64,000 nucleotides of DNA, from contig MCFL01000043.1 of the NCBI GenBank assembly GCA_002102555.1, forward strand, positions 1 through 64,000, written 5' to 3'. Below the pieces are notes generated by a model. The model was not told the origin of the DNA. It saw only the letters and a program-made list of their open reading frames with translations, and made no database searches. How positions within the stretch are numbered: position 1 is the first letter of the stretch; every line of letters starts with the position of its first letter. A program made the position numbers and the translations under genes. Below, in pieces: positions 10,740 to 24,107 of the stretch. Source of the stretch: Catenaria anguillulae PL171 (Eukaryota; Blastocladiomycota; Blastocladiomycetes; Blastocladiales; Catenariaceae).

Positions 10740-11664
10740 GGTGAATGAAAGTCAAGGTAGGGGTAGAGCGTTGCTTGGTGTGCAGCATAGCCCTGCAGGC
10801 ACTAGTTGGCGGAGGGGACCAAGCTGCTCTTGTAGTGCATGGAGGACAGGCGCCAGGTGAAAATCGGTGAAGATGATCTAAGGCGTGCCACACACGCCAA
10901 GGATTAATTGGGTCCGACACCCCAGGAAAGGAGTCACTTCAGACTCTTGGCCTCTCGGAGATGAATAGTGTCCACCGGATCGCATGTTTGCACTGGTATG
11001 TTCTACGGGCCTATTCGCCTGTCCAAGGTAACTTCACCTGGGTCGAGTCAGCAGCAACCCTCGCGTTTTCTTCCCTCGCCTTCGATTGATTCAAGCAACA
11101 GCCTCAAACAGCCAGTTTTTCCGGGGCATCACCCCGTGGGCGACCATGCTTGCCCGTTGTTCTCGTGGCTAATGACGTGGATGGTGGTTTGCTGCATGTA
11201 TCTCCTGTTTTAAGAGTGGCACGCGCGTAGCATGATTTGAAACGCCTGAAGTCACGCATGCATTCGCGACGCGCCTGTCCAGCAACCATGCTGCCAAAAT
11301 GTCGGAATGTCAATGTGGTGGTTGTGCTGAGATGCAATACATGAACACACGCCAACTGCTGCCCGTGGCTCGGTGATGGGCCTGAGATAGGGACGGTGGA
11401 CGATGAGGTATTCTCAGTAATTCATGTTCCTTGGCGAAGCCGGTCAAGGTGAGTGAGAACCGGCCCGGGGCGGGGTAAGCGGTTCGCGCCAAGACGACCG
11501 CGCCAAGCCAACCGCACTTCATTCATTGAAGCGGCGAACACAGCGCGGTTACAGTGGCGCGCGACGGAAAAGGTTGACCATTCTGGCAAGTCAAGATATC
11601 ACATGTATATCGAGTCGGGACAAGCTAGAAGAGCAACGGTCAATCAGCTGCACACATCATACAA
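10740..11664. other. intergenic, no gene seen
   Basis: Upstream of the PLP enzyme and downstream of the PFK-2 gene. Only short frames without domains. Confidence 0.4.
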
Positions 11665-13852
<2,188 letters not shown>

Positions 13853-16806
13853 CTAGTCATCGCGTCCACGCTTGTTGAATCCCCCACGACCTCCGCCCCC
13901 CTCCTCCACCCCTCCTTCGATCCCCACCACCGCCGCCGCCGCCTCGCCCTCCACGGAACCCGCCTCCCCTTCCGCCGCCTCCGCGCCCACCACGGAACCC
14001 GCCGTTACCGCCACGACCGCCACCACCTCGTCCACCCCGCGATCCGCCGCGCCCGCGCCCGCCACTCCCACTGCTGCCTTGCTGTGCCATTTCGGACTGG
14101 GCCGCCGCGGCCGTCTCGGACCGCATCATCTCGCGCAGCGCCATGGTCGCGTACGCAGACTGCGGCAGCGTGAACGAAATCTTGAGCGCCAGGCCTGGCA
14201 CGGGCGCTGGAAGCAGTTCAGGAACACGTTCCGGTTCGCTGTACACGGGGTTGACGTCGAATCCGATTCGGCCGGCGGATCGACTTGCATGCTGTCATCC
14301 GCAGCAGCGCCGTCGGCCGAGGCAGCATCGGTTGCAGGAGCTGCGGCTGCTGCAGCTGCCATGGCTGGGCGCGGGTCCGGGTCCGGGAACACGAGCTTGC
14401 CCGCCTTGATGAGCGTCTCCTTGTCGTCCTCCTCGGTGGCAAGCGGCACGGGAATCGTGGCGGTCGAGTCGGGGTCGTGCAAGATCTCGTGTTGACGTCG
14501 CGCGGAAGGACATGCACGTGGCGGTAAGTGCCGGGTGCTCGAAGGTTCCTGCAGTTTGGAAACCAAGGTGAGAAATTGATTGAGACGCTTGGATGGATGA
14601 TGAGACGATCAAACGCACCAGTTGAACTTTGAGTTGAACTTTTCATCGTTCAGCTCCAACCCTCCGTGCTCCTTGAGCAAATCCACATACACCTGGCGCA
14701 TCTCGTTCTCGGGATACTTTGCCAAAAACCCGGGACACGGCAAAATCACGTCGGAAATGGTATACTTGCCCGAGGCAATCATGTCCTCGGTCAGTGCCAA
14801 GACCTCGGGCAAGTCCTTTGTGGGCTCGTCTTCTTCTTATTTCCGCCCTTTTTGCTGTTCTTGTTGTGTCCACCCTTTTGCTTGTCATCGTCGACGGCCT
14901 TGTGCTCGCCTTGCTCGTCCTGGCTGGTACCAAATGCCGCCGTTTCCTTGAAGATCAAGTCACCAACCACGGGCACCATGCCAAACCGCCTGACGCGCTC
15001 GCTCACCGCCAAGTTCCACACCACGCTCTGCATGGCGTGCACATACATGCTAATCAACTTGCCGGCACCTGCAACACGGCCCGCCGCACTCGCTCACATC
15101 CACCTCATCCACATGCTCGTTGGCCAAATCAAACACCTCCTTTGGGTCACCCTTGAACTGTGCCTCGGCAAGATACTGCAGCACGGCGCGCTCGGCCGTG
15201 GCCTGTGCATACGGCAACAGCTCGAGCGTGCGCCTAGCGTCTTTGGTCTTTGCCCACTCTGCGCGCGCCGCGTTGAACCTTGGGTTGTCGTGCTCGCGCG
15301 CATCCAGCAGCAACGAAAGTGCGCGGCGCCAGTCCTCGGCAATCAGTGCTGCGCCAATGTGATGGGTGCCGACAGACGACGACCCAAACCGTTGCATGCC
15401 GTAATAGTTGATAAAGCCGTGCGTGGCGAGCGACGTGACGGCGCGGTCCACAATCAACTCGATCGGGTCCGACGTGGGCGGCGAGTCCGGGGCGCGAGTT
15501 GGCGCAACACAATGGTGAAGCGGTTGCCGCGGGCGTCGCCGAACGAGAGGGCCCGACGGGTGAATTTCGGGTTGCCGACGAGCACGTGTGATTTCGGGTG
15601 GTTGGCGCGCGCAAGTTGCGAAGGCTCGATGCGGTAGGCCGATACGCGTTGGTAGGTGACGGCGCGCTTATCCTATTGTATAGATGATTGTGGTATGTAA
15701 GTCAAGGGTATCGTACAACGAGCAAAGAAAAAAGAACGATGACGGACCTTTGTACCGGCAGTGGAAAACACCTTGACATCGCACCGTGCACGATTGGCCA
15801 AGTCGTCCAAAGCTGCAAATGTGTCGAGATTGTTCTTGTACATGACAAACGTGACATAGTCGCCACCTCGCTCGCGCCACAGCTCGTCTTCCTTGTCCTG
15901 CTTTTCCTTGCGGCTCATACCCTGCGCGCTGAACCATCCAAGACTAATGGTCATTTTGCTCGCGCCATCCTCGTCGGTATCCCTGGCCGACGAATTGACG
16001 CGAATCGCCGGGAAGTAGGCCTTGACGAGATGATGCATGTCGCGGCGCAGCGTCTTGTCCGGAATCGGGTATGCTGTGGTGATGGCTTGGGCGGGCATGG
16101 CGCGGTGGCATGAAGAGAGAAAGGCACGGTCGCTCAGCTTGAGCAATGCGGTTTGTGCGGCCGACAAGAAGGCAGATTCGTAATCTCGGGATGACCAGAC
16201 AGTTGGGCCGACTGGGCCAAGAGCGAGCGCAGTTGCGAGATGAAGTCATGGACTTGGTGGCAGGGACGTAGCCGGGGAGCGTGGTCACGTCGACTTGCTG
16301 CTCCTCTTGCTCGGTTTGAGCATCCGCACCCGCGCTGGTGTCTGCATTCGCGTTCGCGGGAGCAATTGCGGCAGCAGGTGCACGGCCGTCGGATCACGGC
16401 GTTCGCGGCGAATGATTTGCTCGATTTCAGTCAAGCCAACCGGCTCGTCATTCTCGTCGAGCTCGCGCACATAGAAATCGGTCGACCTGGTCTTGAGAAT
16501 GCCGAAAAAGCCAGGGTTGTCCTTGAGCACAAATTCTTGGATACCGTGGAGCTCTTCGCGGTGAATGTCGCTGAGCTTGGACTTTTGTGGTTGGGGTGCA
16601 TCTTGAGCGTCGTCCGTGTTGGCAGCCGCAGAAGAGGACGTGTCATCCTCATCCGAGAGCTGCATAGTGGGCTCCGGGGATGGCGTGGCGCCTGGGATGG
16701 AGAGGCGAGTGGCCTTGAGCGCAAGCGCCGGATCGGGTTCGCCCGCAGCGGCGGTGCGCTGGCGCTTGGCGGCGGGCGGAGAGGCGGGTGGAGGTGACGA
16801 AGACAT
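13853..16806 (-). CDS. PUS7: tRNA/mRNA pseudouridine synthase, TruD/Pus7 family, with RGG tail
   Basis: The enzyme converts uridine to pseudouridine in tRNA (position 13 and others), mRNA and U2 snRNA. The N-terminus is disordered, then DNPGFFGILKTRSTDFYVRE begins the conserved core. The catalytic aspartate lies in TKDKRAVTYQ, assembled across an intron (about 15,674-15,747). The family motif FINYYGMQRFGS follows, then the insertion region, then ISDVILPCPG. The conserved end of the fold reads LPQSAYATMALREMMRSE. It is followed by a tail of about 80 residues made almost only of Gly and Arg (repeated RGG and GGRGG), ending FNKRGRDD at 13,853 if one G is restored in a run near 13,893. Other single-base breaks occur at about 14,130-14,300, 14,800, 15,490 and 16,270. 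TRDMT1 starts 267 bp away, divergently. Confidence 0.9.
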
Positions 16807-17073
16807 TGCTGTTTGGTCTGCGTGCGTGTGTCCTTGCTATTGACACAGTGCGTGGAGGCTGTGGGCAAGGAAACGGAGTCCAGTCGCGATCACGTCGTGT
16901 CTCGAGTCTCGAGTTTCTCCACCAGTGACAAGTGCATTGGCAGTCACGCCGCGTCACGCGGGCATGGCCATGGCCTTACACTTTGCTCTTGTCCGTCGTT
17001 TCTTGAGCCCACTGCCCAACTCCCATGGTGTACTTTCTTTGTTAATGCAAGCAAAGTCACATCATCACACACA
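16807..17073. promoter_or_regulatory. short divergent promoter region PUS7 / TRDMT1
   Basis: Only 267 bp separate the two start codons, so a shared bidirectional promoter is likely. No obvious TATA box was seen. Confidence 0.5.
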
Positions 17074-18852
17074 ATGAACCAGCCAAAGCCGCATGCACCG
17101 CCATCGCCGCCCGCTCCTAATGCCGAGCGAGATGGCCCAAGTGGTCGGCCCTCATCGCCAAAGCGCAGACGCACTGGTCCCTCGCCGACCTCGGCCGACT
17201 TGACGCTCGACTCAACTGCCAACGTGGAGACACCTGCCAACGTTCCGCAAAACGATTCGGAATCATCCTCCATCCCAGAAATTCAGCGGCAGCCACTGCG
17301 TGTTCTTGAATTCTACAGCGGAATTGGGGGAATGGTATGTGTTGCCGTTGTGACTCCAGTGATTTCAGTCTTGCAAACGTGACCATATCCTGACACATGA
17401 TGACCCTCTCTCTTGGTCGGCCTGTAGCACTATGCGCTCAAGGATGCCGGAATCGATGGTATGCATCTCGTATGCCAGCCATCCCAGATGACACTGCTCG
17501 CGCTTACTCGTTGTTCGTTCCCATTGCCACCAGCCCAAATCGTCGCCGCCTTTGAAGTCTTTGACGTCGCCAACTCGGTCTACAGTGCGTGACTTGACCT
17601 TCGCCTGATTTTTGGTTCGCCTGCTCCTTACGCTCTCCGTTTTCAGATCACAATTTCGGCAAGGGCATTGTCAAACAAGGACTGCTTGAAGCCCATAAAC
17701 CGGCCGATTTCGCAAAGACAATGCCGATCTGTGGACCATGGTACATTGTCACTCTTGCCCCATGATCTGATACTAAATCCATTCGTTACTAACAAGTCTC
17801 AACCACTTGGCCGACCTCCAGTCCCCACCGTGCCAACCCTACACGCGCCAACTCTCGGCCAACCAACTGGGCGCCTCTGATCCGCGGTCCAAATCTTTCC
17901 TGTACCTGCTCGACGTTCTGCGTAGCTTACCCGCAGCCTCGCGCCCGCGCTATCTCCTGGTTGAAAACGTCAAGGGCTTTGACGAGTCATTGCCCGCGAC
18001 TTGCTCGTGCGCACGCTTATTGACCTCGGGTATGCCACGGCCGAGTTGCTCTTGAACCCGATTCAGTTTGGCGTGCCCAACTCGCGGTTGCGGTATTATC
18101 TTGTGGCCAGGCGGGATGCCGGGTTCAAGTCGCCGAGGTGACTGCGGCCGAGTTTCCCGAGGCCAAGGCGACCGCCATTGAGGAGGAAAAGGAAGAGCAG
18201 GAAAGTGGCAAGAGTAAAAGAAGATGGATACGGGAAGCGTGCGGACGGAAGCGACGCCCGCAAACATTCTGGAACACATTCCGGGCGTGCCCGATATGCC
18301 GCTAGATCAAGCGCGTCCGCTGACCGAGTACTTGGAGCCGGCAAAGGACGATCCGCAGGCCTGGAAGGATGCCGTCGTGTGGAAACGCACACCCTTGTTC
18401 GGTACATTTGCATGACCTTTGGCGCCACCATTACCTTTGGGACTGCGATTGACACTTGATTTCCTCGCACAGACATTGTGACACCGTCGTCTCGCCGCTC
18501 GTGCTGCTTTACGAAAAATTACACCACCTACTTTGAGGGCACGGGCTCCATCCTGCAAGAATCTGACCACCTTGACGTGAAAGCGATTTGGCCCGAATTT
18601 CTCGCCCGCCAACCCGCAGCACTGGCTCAAATCGAGCGCAAGGAGCCCGTCACGGACGTTGAGAATCCGCTCTTGCCACTGCGCTTGCGCTTCTTTAGCC
18701 CGCGCGAGGTGGCCAACCTCATGTGCTTCCCTCCCGAGTTTGAGTTCCCAAAGGGCATTTCCGAAAAGCAAAAGTATCGGTTGCTCGGCAACTCGATCAA
18801 TGTGCTCGTGGTTGGCAAGGTGATGCAGTTCATGTTGGACATGGACCGGTGA
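17074..18852 (+). CDS. TRDMT1: tRNA (cytosine-5-)-methyltransferase DNMT2
   Basis: It methylates C38 of tRNA-Asp and related tRNAs, using the DNA-methyltransferase fold. Exon 1 (17,074-17,334) carries a Pro/Ser-rich extension of about 75 residues and then LRVLEFYSGIGGM (motif I). Introns: 17,335-17,427, 17,459-17,533, 17,585-17,646, 17,741-17,821 and 18,402-18,472. Spliced exons give HYALKDAGIDAQIVAAFEVF, then VYNHNFGKGIVKQG, then ADLWTMSPPCQPYTR (motif IV with catalytic Cys). ENVKGF (motif VI), PNSRLRYYLVAR, the DNMT2 marker CFTKNYTTYFEGTGS and RLLGNSINVLVVGKVM follow. Single-base losses break the frame near 17,718 and 17,986, and further shifts lie between 18,135 and 18,230. Each fits loss from a short homopolymer. 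Confidence 0.92.
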
Positions 18853-18908
18853 TTTTCTTGGATCATTCTTATATTTATTGTACACTAGCGAATACACATC
18901 ACAGGTGG
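18853..18908. terminator. short convergent 3' region
   Basis: Only 56 bp separate the stop codons of TRDMT1 (+) and ZIM17 (-). The segment is AT-rich (TTCTTATATTTATTG) and must hold or overlap both 3' ends. The 3' UTRs probably overlap. Confidence 0.4.
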
Positions 18909-19674
18909 CTACGCCGCTGCCGACTCTGTAGCAGCACCCGGAACCGTAATTTTGAACTGTCGCACTCGTCGGCTTGCCGTCCTCGCCGCCTCCAGACTCT
19001 AGTGCCACCTTGCGCATGGCGTCGACCTTTGCCCTCGCCAACCGCTCTAGCAAGGCCGGATCCTCCTTGAGCAGCCGCTCCAGATACGCCTGGCTCTCTG
19101 GGTCCTTGGCACGGAACGTGAGCTTTTGGACCTTTTCCATTGGGTTTTGCTTTTGGACAATTTCCTCGACATTGCGGCCTTCCATGAACCAATCTGCAAA
19201 TGACCACATTCGGGCCGTCGTCATCAATTAACCCCGCGCAAACAAAGCAGAACAAACACGATGGTGGCGTACTCTTTTGTCGGAAATCAAGTGCACATTG
19301 TGACACCCGTCGCACCGCGCAAGCACCACGCCCTTGGTGTACGCATGATGTGTCACGAGCTTGGATTGCCGCGTGTTGCACACTTTGCAGGTAAATGCAA
19401 GCAGAAACCGGCGCTGGTGGTCGGTAGATTCGAGCTCGAGTTCGCCAGAGACGGTTTCGGATGCTTCAACGACCGAGGCAGCAGTCGGAGGTGGCGGTGA
19501 GGTCGTGTGTGTTGTTGAATATGGAGCGACGGCGGTCGTTCGGAGAGCGATTGGAGCCAAAGAGCGGAACATGCATGGGCGGACCGTGGGGTCGAGCATC
19601 CGGGATTCCCGGGATGCACCAGAAGCGAGTGTACGCGCGATGGCGGGAGTGATGCGGAGGGCTAGGCGGTTCAT
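18909..19674 (-). CDS. ZIM17: mitochondrial DNL-type zinc finger protein (Zim17/Hep1)
   Basis: This is a matrix co-chaperone that keeps mitochondrial Hsp70 soluble and active. The N-terminus MNRLALRITPAIARTLAS is a typical mitochondrial presequence, rich in Arg and Ser. The zinc-binding core has CKVC in FTCKVCNTRQSKLVT and CDGC in VVLARCDGCHNVHLISD, the expected spacing for the family. An intron near 19,199-19,277 follows. The second exon reads WFMEGRNVEEIVQKQNP, which matches the conserved WF...NIEE region after the zinc finger. The junction needs one extra A in the AAAA run to keep frame. A Lys/Arg-rich helix and a short tail (probably ending TVPGAATESAAA) complete the protein. Confidence 0.88.
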
Positions 19675-19902
19675 GGTTGAGTCTTGTCAAGTGATAATGT
19701 GGAGTGGCTTCATTCATGGTATTGGTCATCGCAAGTTGCATGTCCAGTCTTCGTTACATGCGGATCGACGGCCTTTGCTCCCTGGGCTTCTAGAACGCTC
19801 AATCCGTCAATGAGGAAAAGTCGTCATCAGGGAATGATGGTGTGTGAAAACAGGCATGCATTCCCCACACTCGCAAAGGGAAAAGGGTATTAAAGTGCGT
19901 GC

Positions 19903-22506
19903 ATGTACTTGAAGCAAAGGCAATTGAAAAGCACCCATCATGTTTTCCTCCGCCAGACACTGGCATCGATTGTCGAAAAGGCCTCCAACCCAACCGCCGC
20001 GTTCACTGGAACTCCAAATCATGCACCAAGCTACCGTCACCAGCACGACCTCTCGCGTGCGACCCCAGTACCTACCCAAGATCAAATTCATCAGCGCTGG
20101 TCCGAAGTCTTGACGTGGTACAATGAAAAGGGGTTTTTCTGGGTCTTGGGAGTTAAGGACGGCGAAAGTCATGGTTGGTCGCGTTCCGTGCCGACTGGGC
20201 GACGAGGACGGCAGAGGCGGCCGACAGATTTGATGGAATCAACCAATCTTCGTTGGGATGGGACGGGGACAGTGGAGCCACGCTCGAGCTCATCGCCGCC
20301 AACGGCGAGGCGACATCGCAGCTCGTCGTTTTCCACGCGCGAGGCGACACTTGATTCGACAGACGAGTGTACTACGTGAGCTGCAAGGCGCTCATTAGAC
20401 TCGGCTTTGGCTGACTCACAATTTCTGTCTATAGTGTATAGCAACGCAATTCCTAACCTCATTGACACGCCCATTGAGCGCGCACTGGTGGCCATTCACG
20501 CCCTGATTCTCGCCGAGCTTGTGCATGCAGAATCGCCCACAAGCGTTCCGTTCCCATTTCCCGATCGCTCAACATTTCCAGAGCGACCAGCCTATCTCGA
20601 CCCGCTTCCATTTCCAACTCGCTCAATCATCTTGCGTCAGCAACCAATGCATATGGATCCCACACGAGTTTGGCCGATGCGAACATTGGCCCTTGCCTCG
20701 AGTACTTGCTCAACGGTGACTTTTTCTCTTGCATTTCAAACATGGCTCGGGAAAACGTACATCCATCAATCGTTCTTTGCTCTCATGTCACCTGATTCTT
20801 ACGAACAGGAATGAATGTTGTGACAGATCCCCATTGGCATCACCCCCGCCATCTCCCGCTTCTTGCACCATTTTCTCCTTGACGTTGGCTTGCGCATCCA
20901 CACGCTTCTTGCCGAAGCCACATTTCGCCAACCGCTCCTGACGTTCCTCAGTCACTTGCACACGACGGCGCGCGCGCTGCGCGCCGACACGGGCGTGGCT
21001 GCAAGACATGCACATAGGGTCGTCAAGCAGGCGGCCGAGTTGGACTTGGATTACGTGCGGCTTGTTGGCGCGCTGGTCAGGAACTTGGATGCGGTGCCAT
21101 CACAGGTCGTGTTGATGTACGAGAGCCACGAGGAAGTCGGGGATGGATATGCGTTCCCACTGGCGACCCAAGTGGCGCAGTTTGCGTGTTTGGCTGGCGA
21201 GGTTGGATTTGAGGCAAGGGAGGCCGTGTTGAAGCTTGCTGCGTTTGTCGGACAAGTACTCGGGCTGGAGGCGTGTTGAGTACCAACGCGAGAGGGGTCG
21301 ATGCCAACTTTTCCAGGCGCTTGCGAGAAACTTACAGGTGCTCCTGGCAAGTGGCAGCGCGGAGCGGCCAGTGTCAGGGCCGTGCGTCAGTATTTGGATT
21401 ACTTTGCATTCATCAATCATGTGTGCTTGGTCCTTCCAGCTACAGCCGCGGAGCGCGTGAGTGATGAGGCTCGGCGGATATTGTATCGGCCACCAGTTGC
21501 TTGCACCGATTCCGAAAGACAAGACGATGATGTTGATACGGTCGCCAGCGTGATCCCACATCTCATTGTCACCACGCCAACCTGTCACCCATCTCTCTTT
21601 TCCACGCTCGTCGCGACCCTCACCTCCACCAACCTCTCGATTCCTACTCAGTCAACATCTTGTGCAACAGCAGCGACCAACACATTGTCCATCTCCTCCC
21701 AACGGTCTTAATGTACGCCCGGCTGCTATCGACGGGCGACGCGCAGCCCACGTTGCCTCACGCAACAAGTCTTTTCCACATGTCGCCGACTACTTGACCG
21801 TCCAAGACCAATGCGCACAACTGATGCGGCCCGCTATCCGTATGCTTGCGGCGCGATACCACCCAGACATGGCCAACGTAACAGCGCAAGCGTTCCTGGG
21901 CTGCGCGCCATGCACGCGGGCGAGCTGGCCGCAGACGAGCTCTGTGCGGTTGTGCGCGAGGTAGAGTCTGAGCTCGATGGCGCATGTGTAAGCAACAAGC
22001 CGAACAGTGGTCAGGTCACGGTCAATGTGCCCTTGCAGGTGTTGGCGGACATGTGGTTGGCGGTGCGACGAGTCACAGTAGTTGTGGTGAGAACGACCAA
22101 GATCCATCGAGTCCCGTCAACACCATGGAGTCGCCCGTGTCCAAGTTTGTGTTGGCGCTCGCCACCGTTTGGCGGGCCGTGGTCCTGCATTCAGCCAATG
22201 CGAATACTGGTGCAGTGATGGAATGGGTGTATTGGACCAGCCGAGTGTTGGACGCGAGCGTTTTGGATGGGATTCCGTTTGGCGACGCGCGCGTGGGTGC
22301 GGAGTGGCAGCTGGAGATGGGCGTTGTGCTGTGGGCCAAGTACACGAGGTGGCGAGCTGGGCAGGTCATGCATGGTGCGGGTGGAGTCGGGGATGAGGAA
22401 GAGGAGGTGGGCGGGTGAAACGGTGGAACAGGGAGACTCGGAGGAGTTGGCTGATCATGAAATCATGGCTCCGAGTCTGGCTCAACCTTTGATTCTGGGT
22501 GTGTAA
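19903..22506 (+). CDS. FHIP-like (FTS-Hook-interacting protein) protein
   Basis: FHIP proteins link FTS-Hook dynein adaptors to early endosomes. The N-terminus contains PTQDQIHQRWSEVLTWYNEK, comparable to the conserved start of FHIP. An intron ends at about 20,434 before SNAIPNLIDTPIERALVAIH. Later exons contain PIGITPAISRFLHHFLL, then FPLATQVAQFACLAGEVGFE and AREAVLKLAAFVGQVLG. The last two match the conserved helix pair 'FVHREGRxGDxARDALLL' of the family only loosely. RQYLDYFAFINHVCLVLP and a C-terminal Trp-rich helix follow, and the end is Glu-rich. The frame is broken many times in 20,150-22,000, so the exon structure is tentative. Identification rests on motif order and on an all-helical, Leu-rich composition. 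Confidence 0.5.
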
Positions 22507-22982
22507 ATGTCAACTATCCTTATACTTGATTGCACCTGATGTGTCTGGCCAGTTGTCCTGGCGAGCGCGGTACATGTAAAGGGTGTTCGGCAAAGGGGAG
22601 CGCCGACTTCTCGCTTTGAGTGCAGAGCCTTCGGCGGCAAGTGTTGGTACTCATGAATGCCGCCGGAATAGCAGTCGTCCGATCGAGTAATCTTGGTTGT
22701 GGGCATACTTTTTCTTGGACAAAGTGACATAGGATCGCCAGCAGAAAAATTGAAATACATGGCGGTGTCGATTGGCGGGTTGAGGAACCTCGACCTTACT
22801 CACCTTTCCGCAACACAGTTAAAATTCCCAGCGGTTGAACAGGTGAACGCAAATGCTAACGAAGACTTTGATGTATGTAGAGTAGAAATACCGGGGCGCA
22901 ACAACCGAGACGACGACGGCGACAAGTGTAGAAATGAATGAAAAAACGACATGATCAGCAATCTTGACGACACACCATCGAC
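22507..22982. other. intergenic, no gene seen
   Basis: Convergent 3' regions of the FHIP-like and ADP/ATP carrier genes. No domain-bearing frame. Confidence 0.4.
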
Positions 22983-24107
22983 TTACTCGCCACCGGCACC
23001 ACCCTCGAAACCGAAGGCCTTTTGGAACTCGGAGTAAATGACGAGCACCAAGGCACCACCGGAACCACGAATGGCGTTCGACAAGGCACCCTTGAAGAAG
23101 GCGGGGACACCCTCGTTCTTGGCAATCTTCTTCCAGCAGTCCAAGGTGGACGTGTACTGGACCTCGGAGGCCTTCTTGCCGGCTTGCATCATGATGCGAC
23201 GACGGACAGTGTCGAAGGGGTACGAGATGACACCAGCGGCGGTGGTCACAATCTGGGCAATGATCCAGTTTTGCCAGAAGGGAGCCTTCTTGGGGTCCTT
23301 GAGCAACATGGTACGAGCGGTATCGTAACCACCGAAGAAGCGGCACGGTACACAATGATACCAACAACCGACACACCGAAACCACCGTACACACCCTTGA
23401 AGCCGTTCTGCTTGTACGTCTTGGAGATGCAGTCAACCATACCAGTGTACTGGCGAGCAGAGCCCTTGCCGACATCGGCACCGAGACGGGTACGCGCAAA
23501 GTCGAGAGGGTACACAAACAAGAGCGACGTAGCACCAGCAGCACCACCCGAGGCCAAGTTACCGGCAAAGAACTTCCAGAAGTCGGTCTTGGGGTTGTGG
23601 CGCACAAAGATCTGCTTGTACTTGTCCTTGAAGGCAAAGTTGAGAGCCTGGGTGGGGAAGTACCTGGGAAAATGGAACAAGATGACGGGCAAAAAGTCAG
23701 CCAACCGTGCCCTACACATTCCGGCACCTCGGAAACGGCGAGAAAACGCTATAAGCACCTGACAATGTTTGCCATGTTTCCACGCCTGCAAAGTACAATG
23801 ATTCAAGGTGGTCAGCAAGTGTCCGGGACCATCGAGAGTCAACTGAGTCAAGTCGGCGTGCATACCAGAAGGAGGCGATGCCCTGCTCAGCGGGGATACG
23901 ACGGAAGACATCCATGATGCCCTTGTAGCGCTTCTCGGGGGCGAGCTGGGTGTTGGAGTCCTGGGTCTGGAGAATGAGCTTGACACGCTCAATGGGGGCG
24001 ACCACGGTCTTGGAGATACCGCCAGAGACACCGCCGGCAACAAGGTCGAGCATGAACGACTTGATTTGGTCCTCGGTGGACATTTGCTTCTTGGCGTCCT
24101 TGCCCAT
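22983..24107 (-). CDS. AAC: mitochondrial ADP/ATP carrier
   Basis: It exchanges ADP for ATP across the inner mitochondrial membrane. Three mitochondrial-carrier repeats are present. The first begins [20 protein letters not shown] with the PxE motif in [12 protein letters not shown]. Repeat 2 has [15 protein letters not shown], and repeat 3 has [15 protein letters not shown], which carries the carrier signature with Ile in place of the usual first Met. Two introns lie in repeat 1 (23,787-23,865 and one ending at 23,664), flanking a short exon coding RGNMANIV. The exon after it begins [17 protein letters not shown]. One T is missing from a TTT run near 23,338-23,342. Restoring it joins GIIVYRAA to [14 protein letters not shown], exactly as in the family. 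The phase at the second intron is also off by one base. Confidence 0.97.

Noticed and set aside
14666-15637. 323-codon plus-strand frame
   Set aside because: Antisense to the conserved PUS7 core, which contains the FINYYGMQRFG motif on the minus strand.
17074-18852. Calling TRDMT1 a pseudogene
   Set aside because: All catalytic motifs, splice sites and the C-terminus are kept; the breaks fit single-base homopolymer losses like that in the ADP/ATP carrier.
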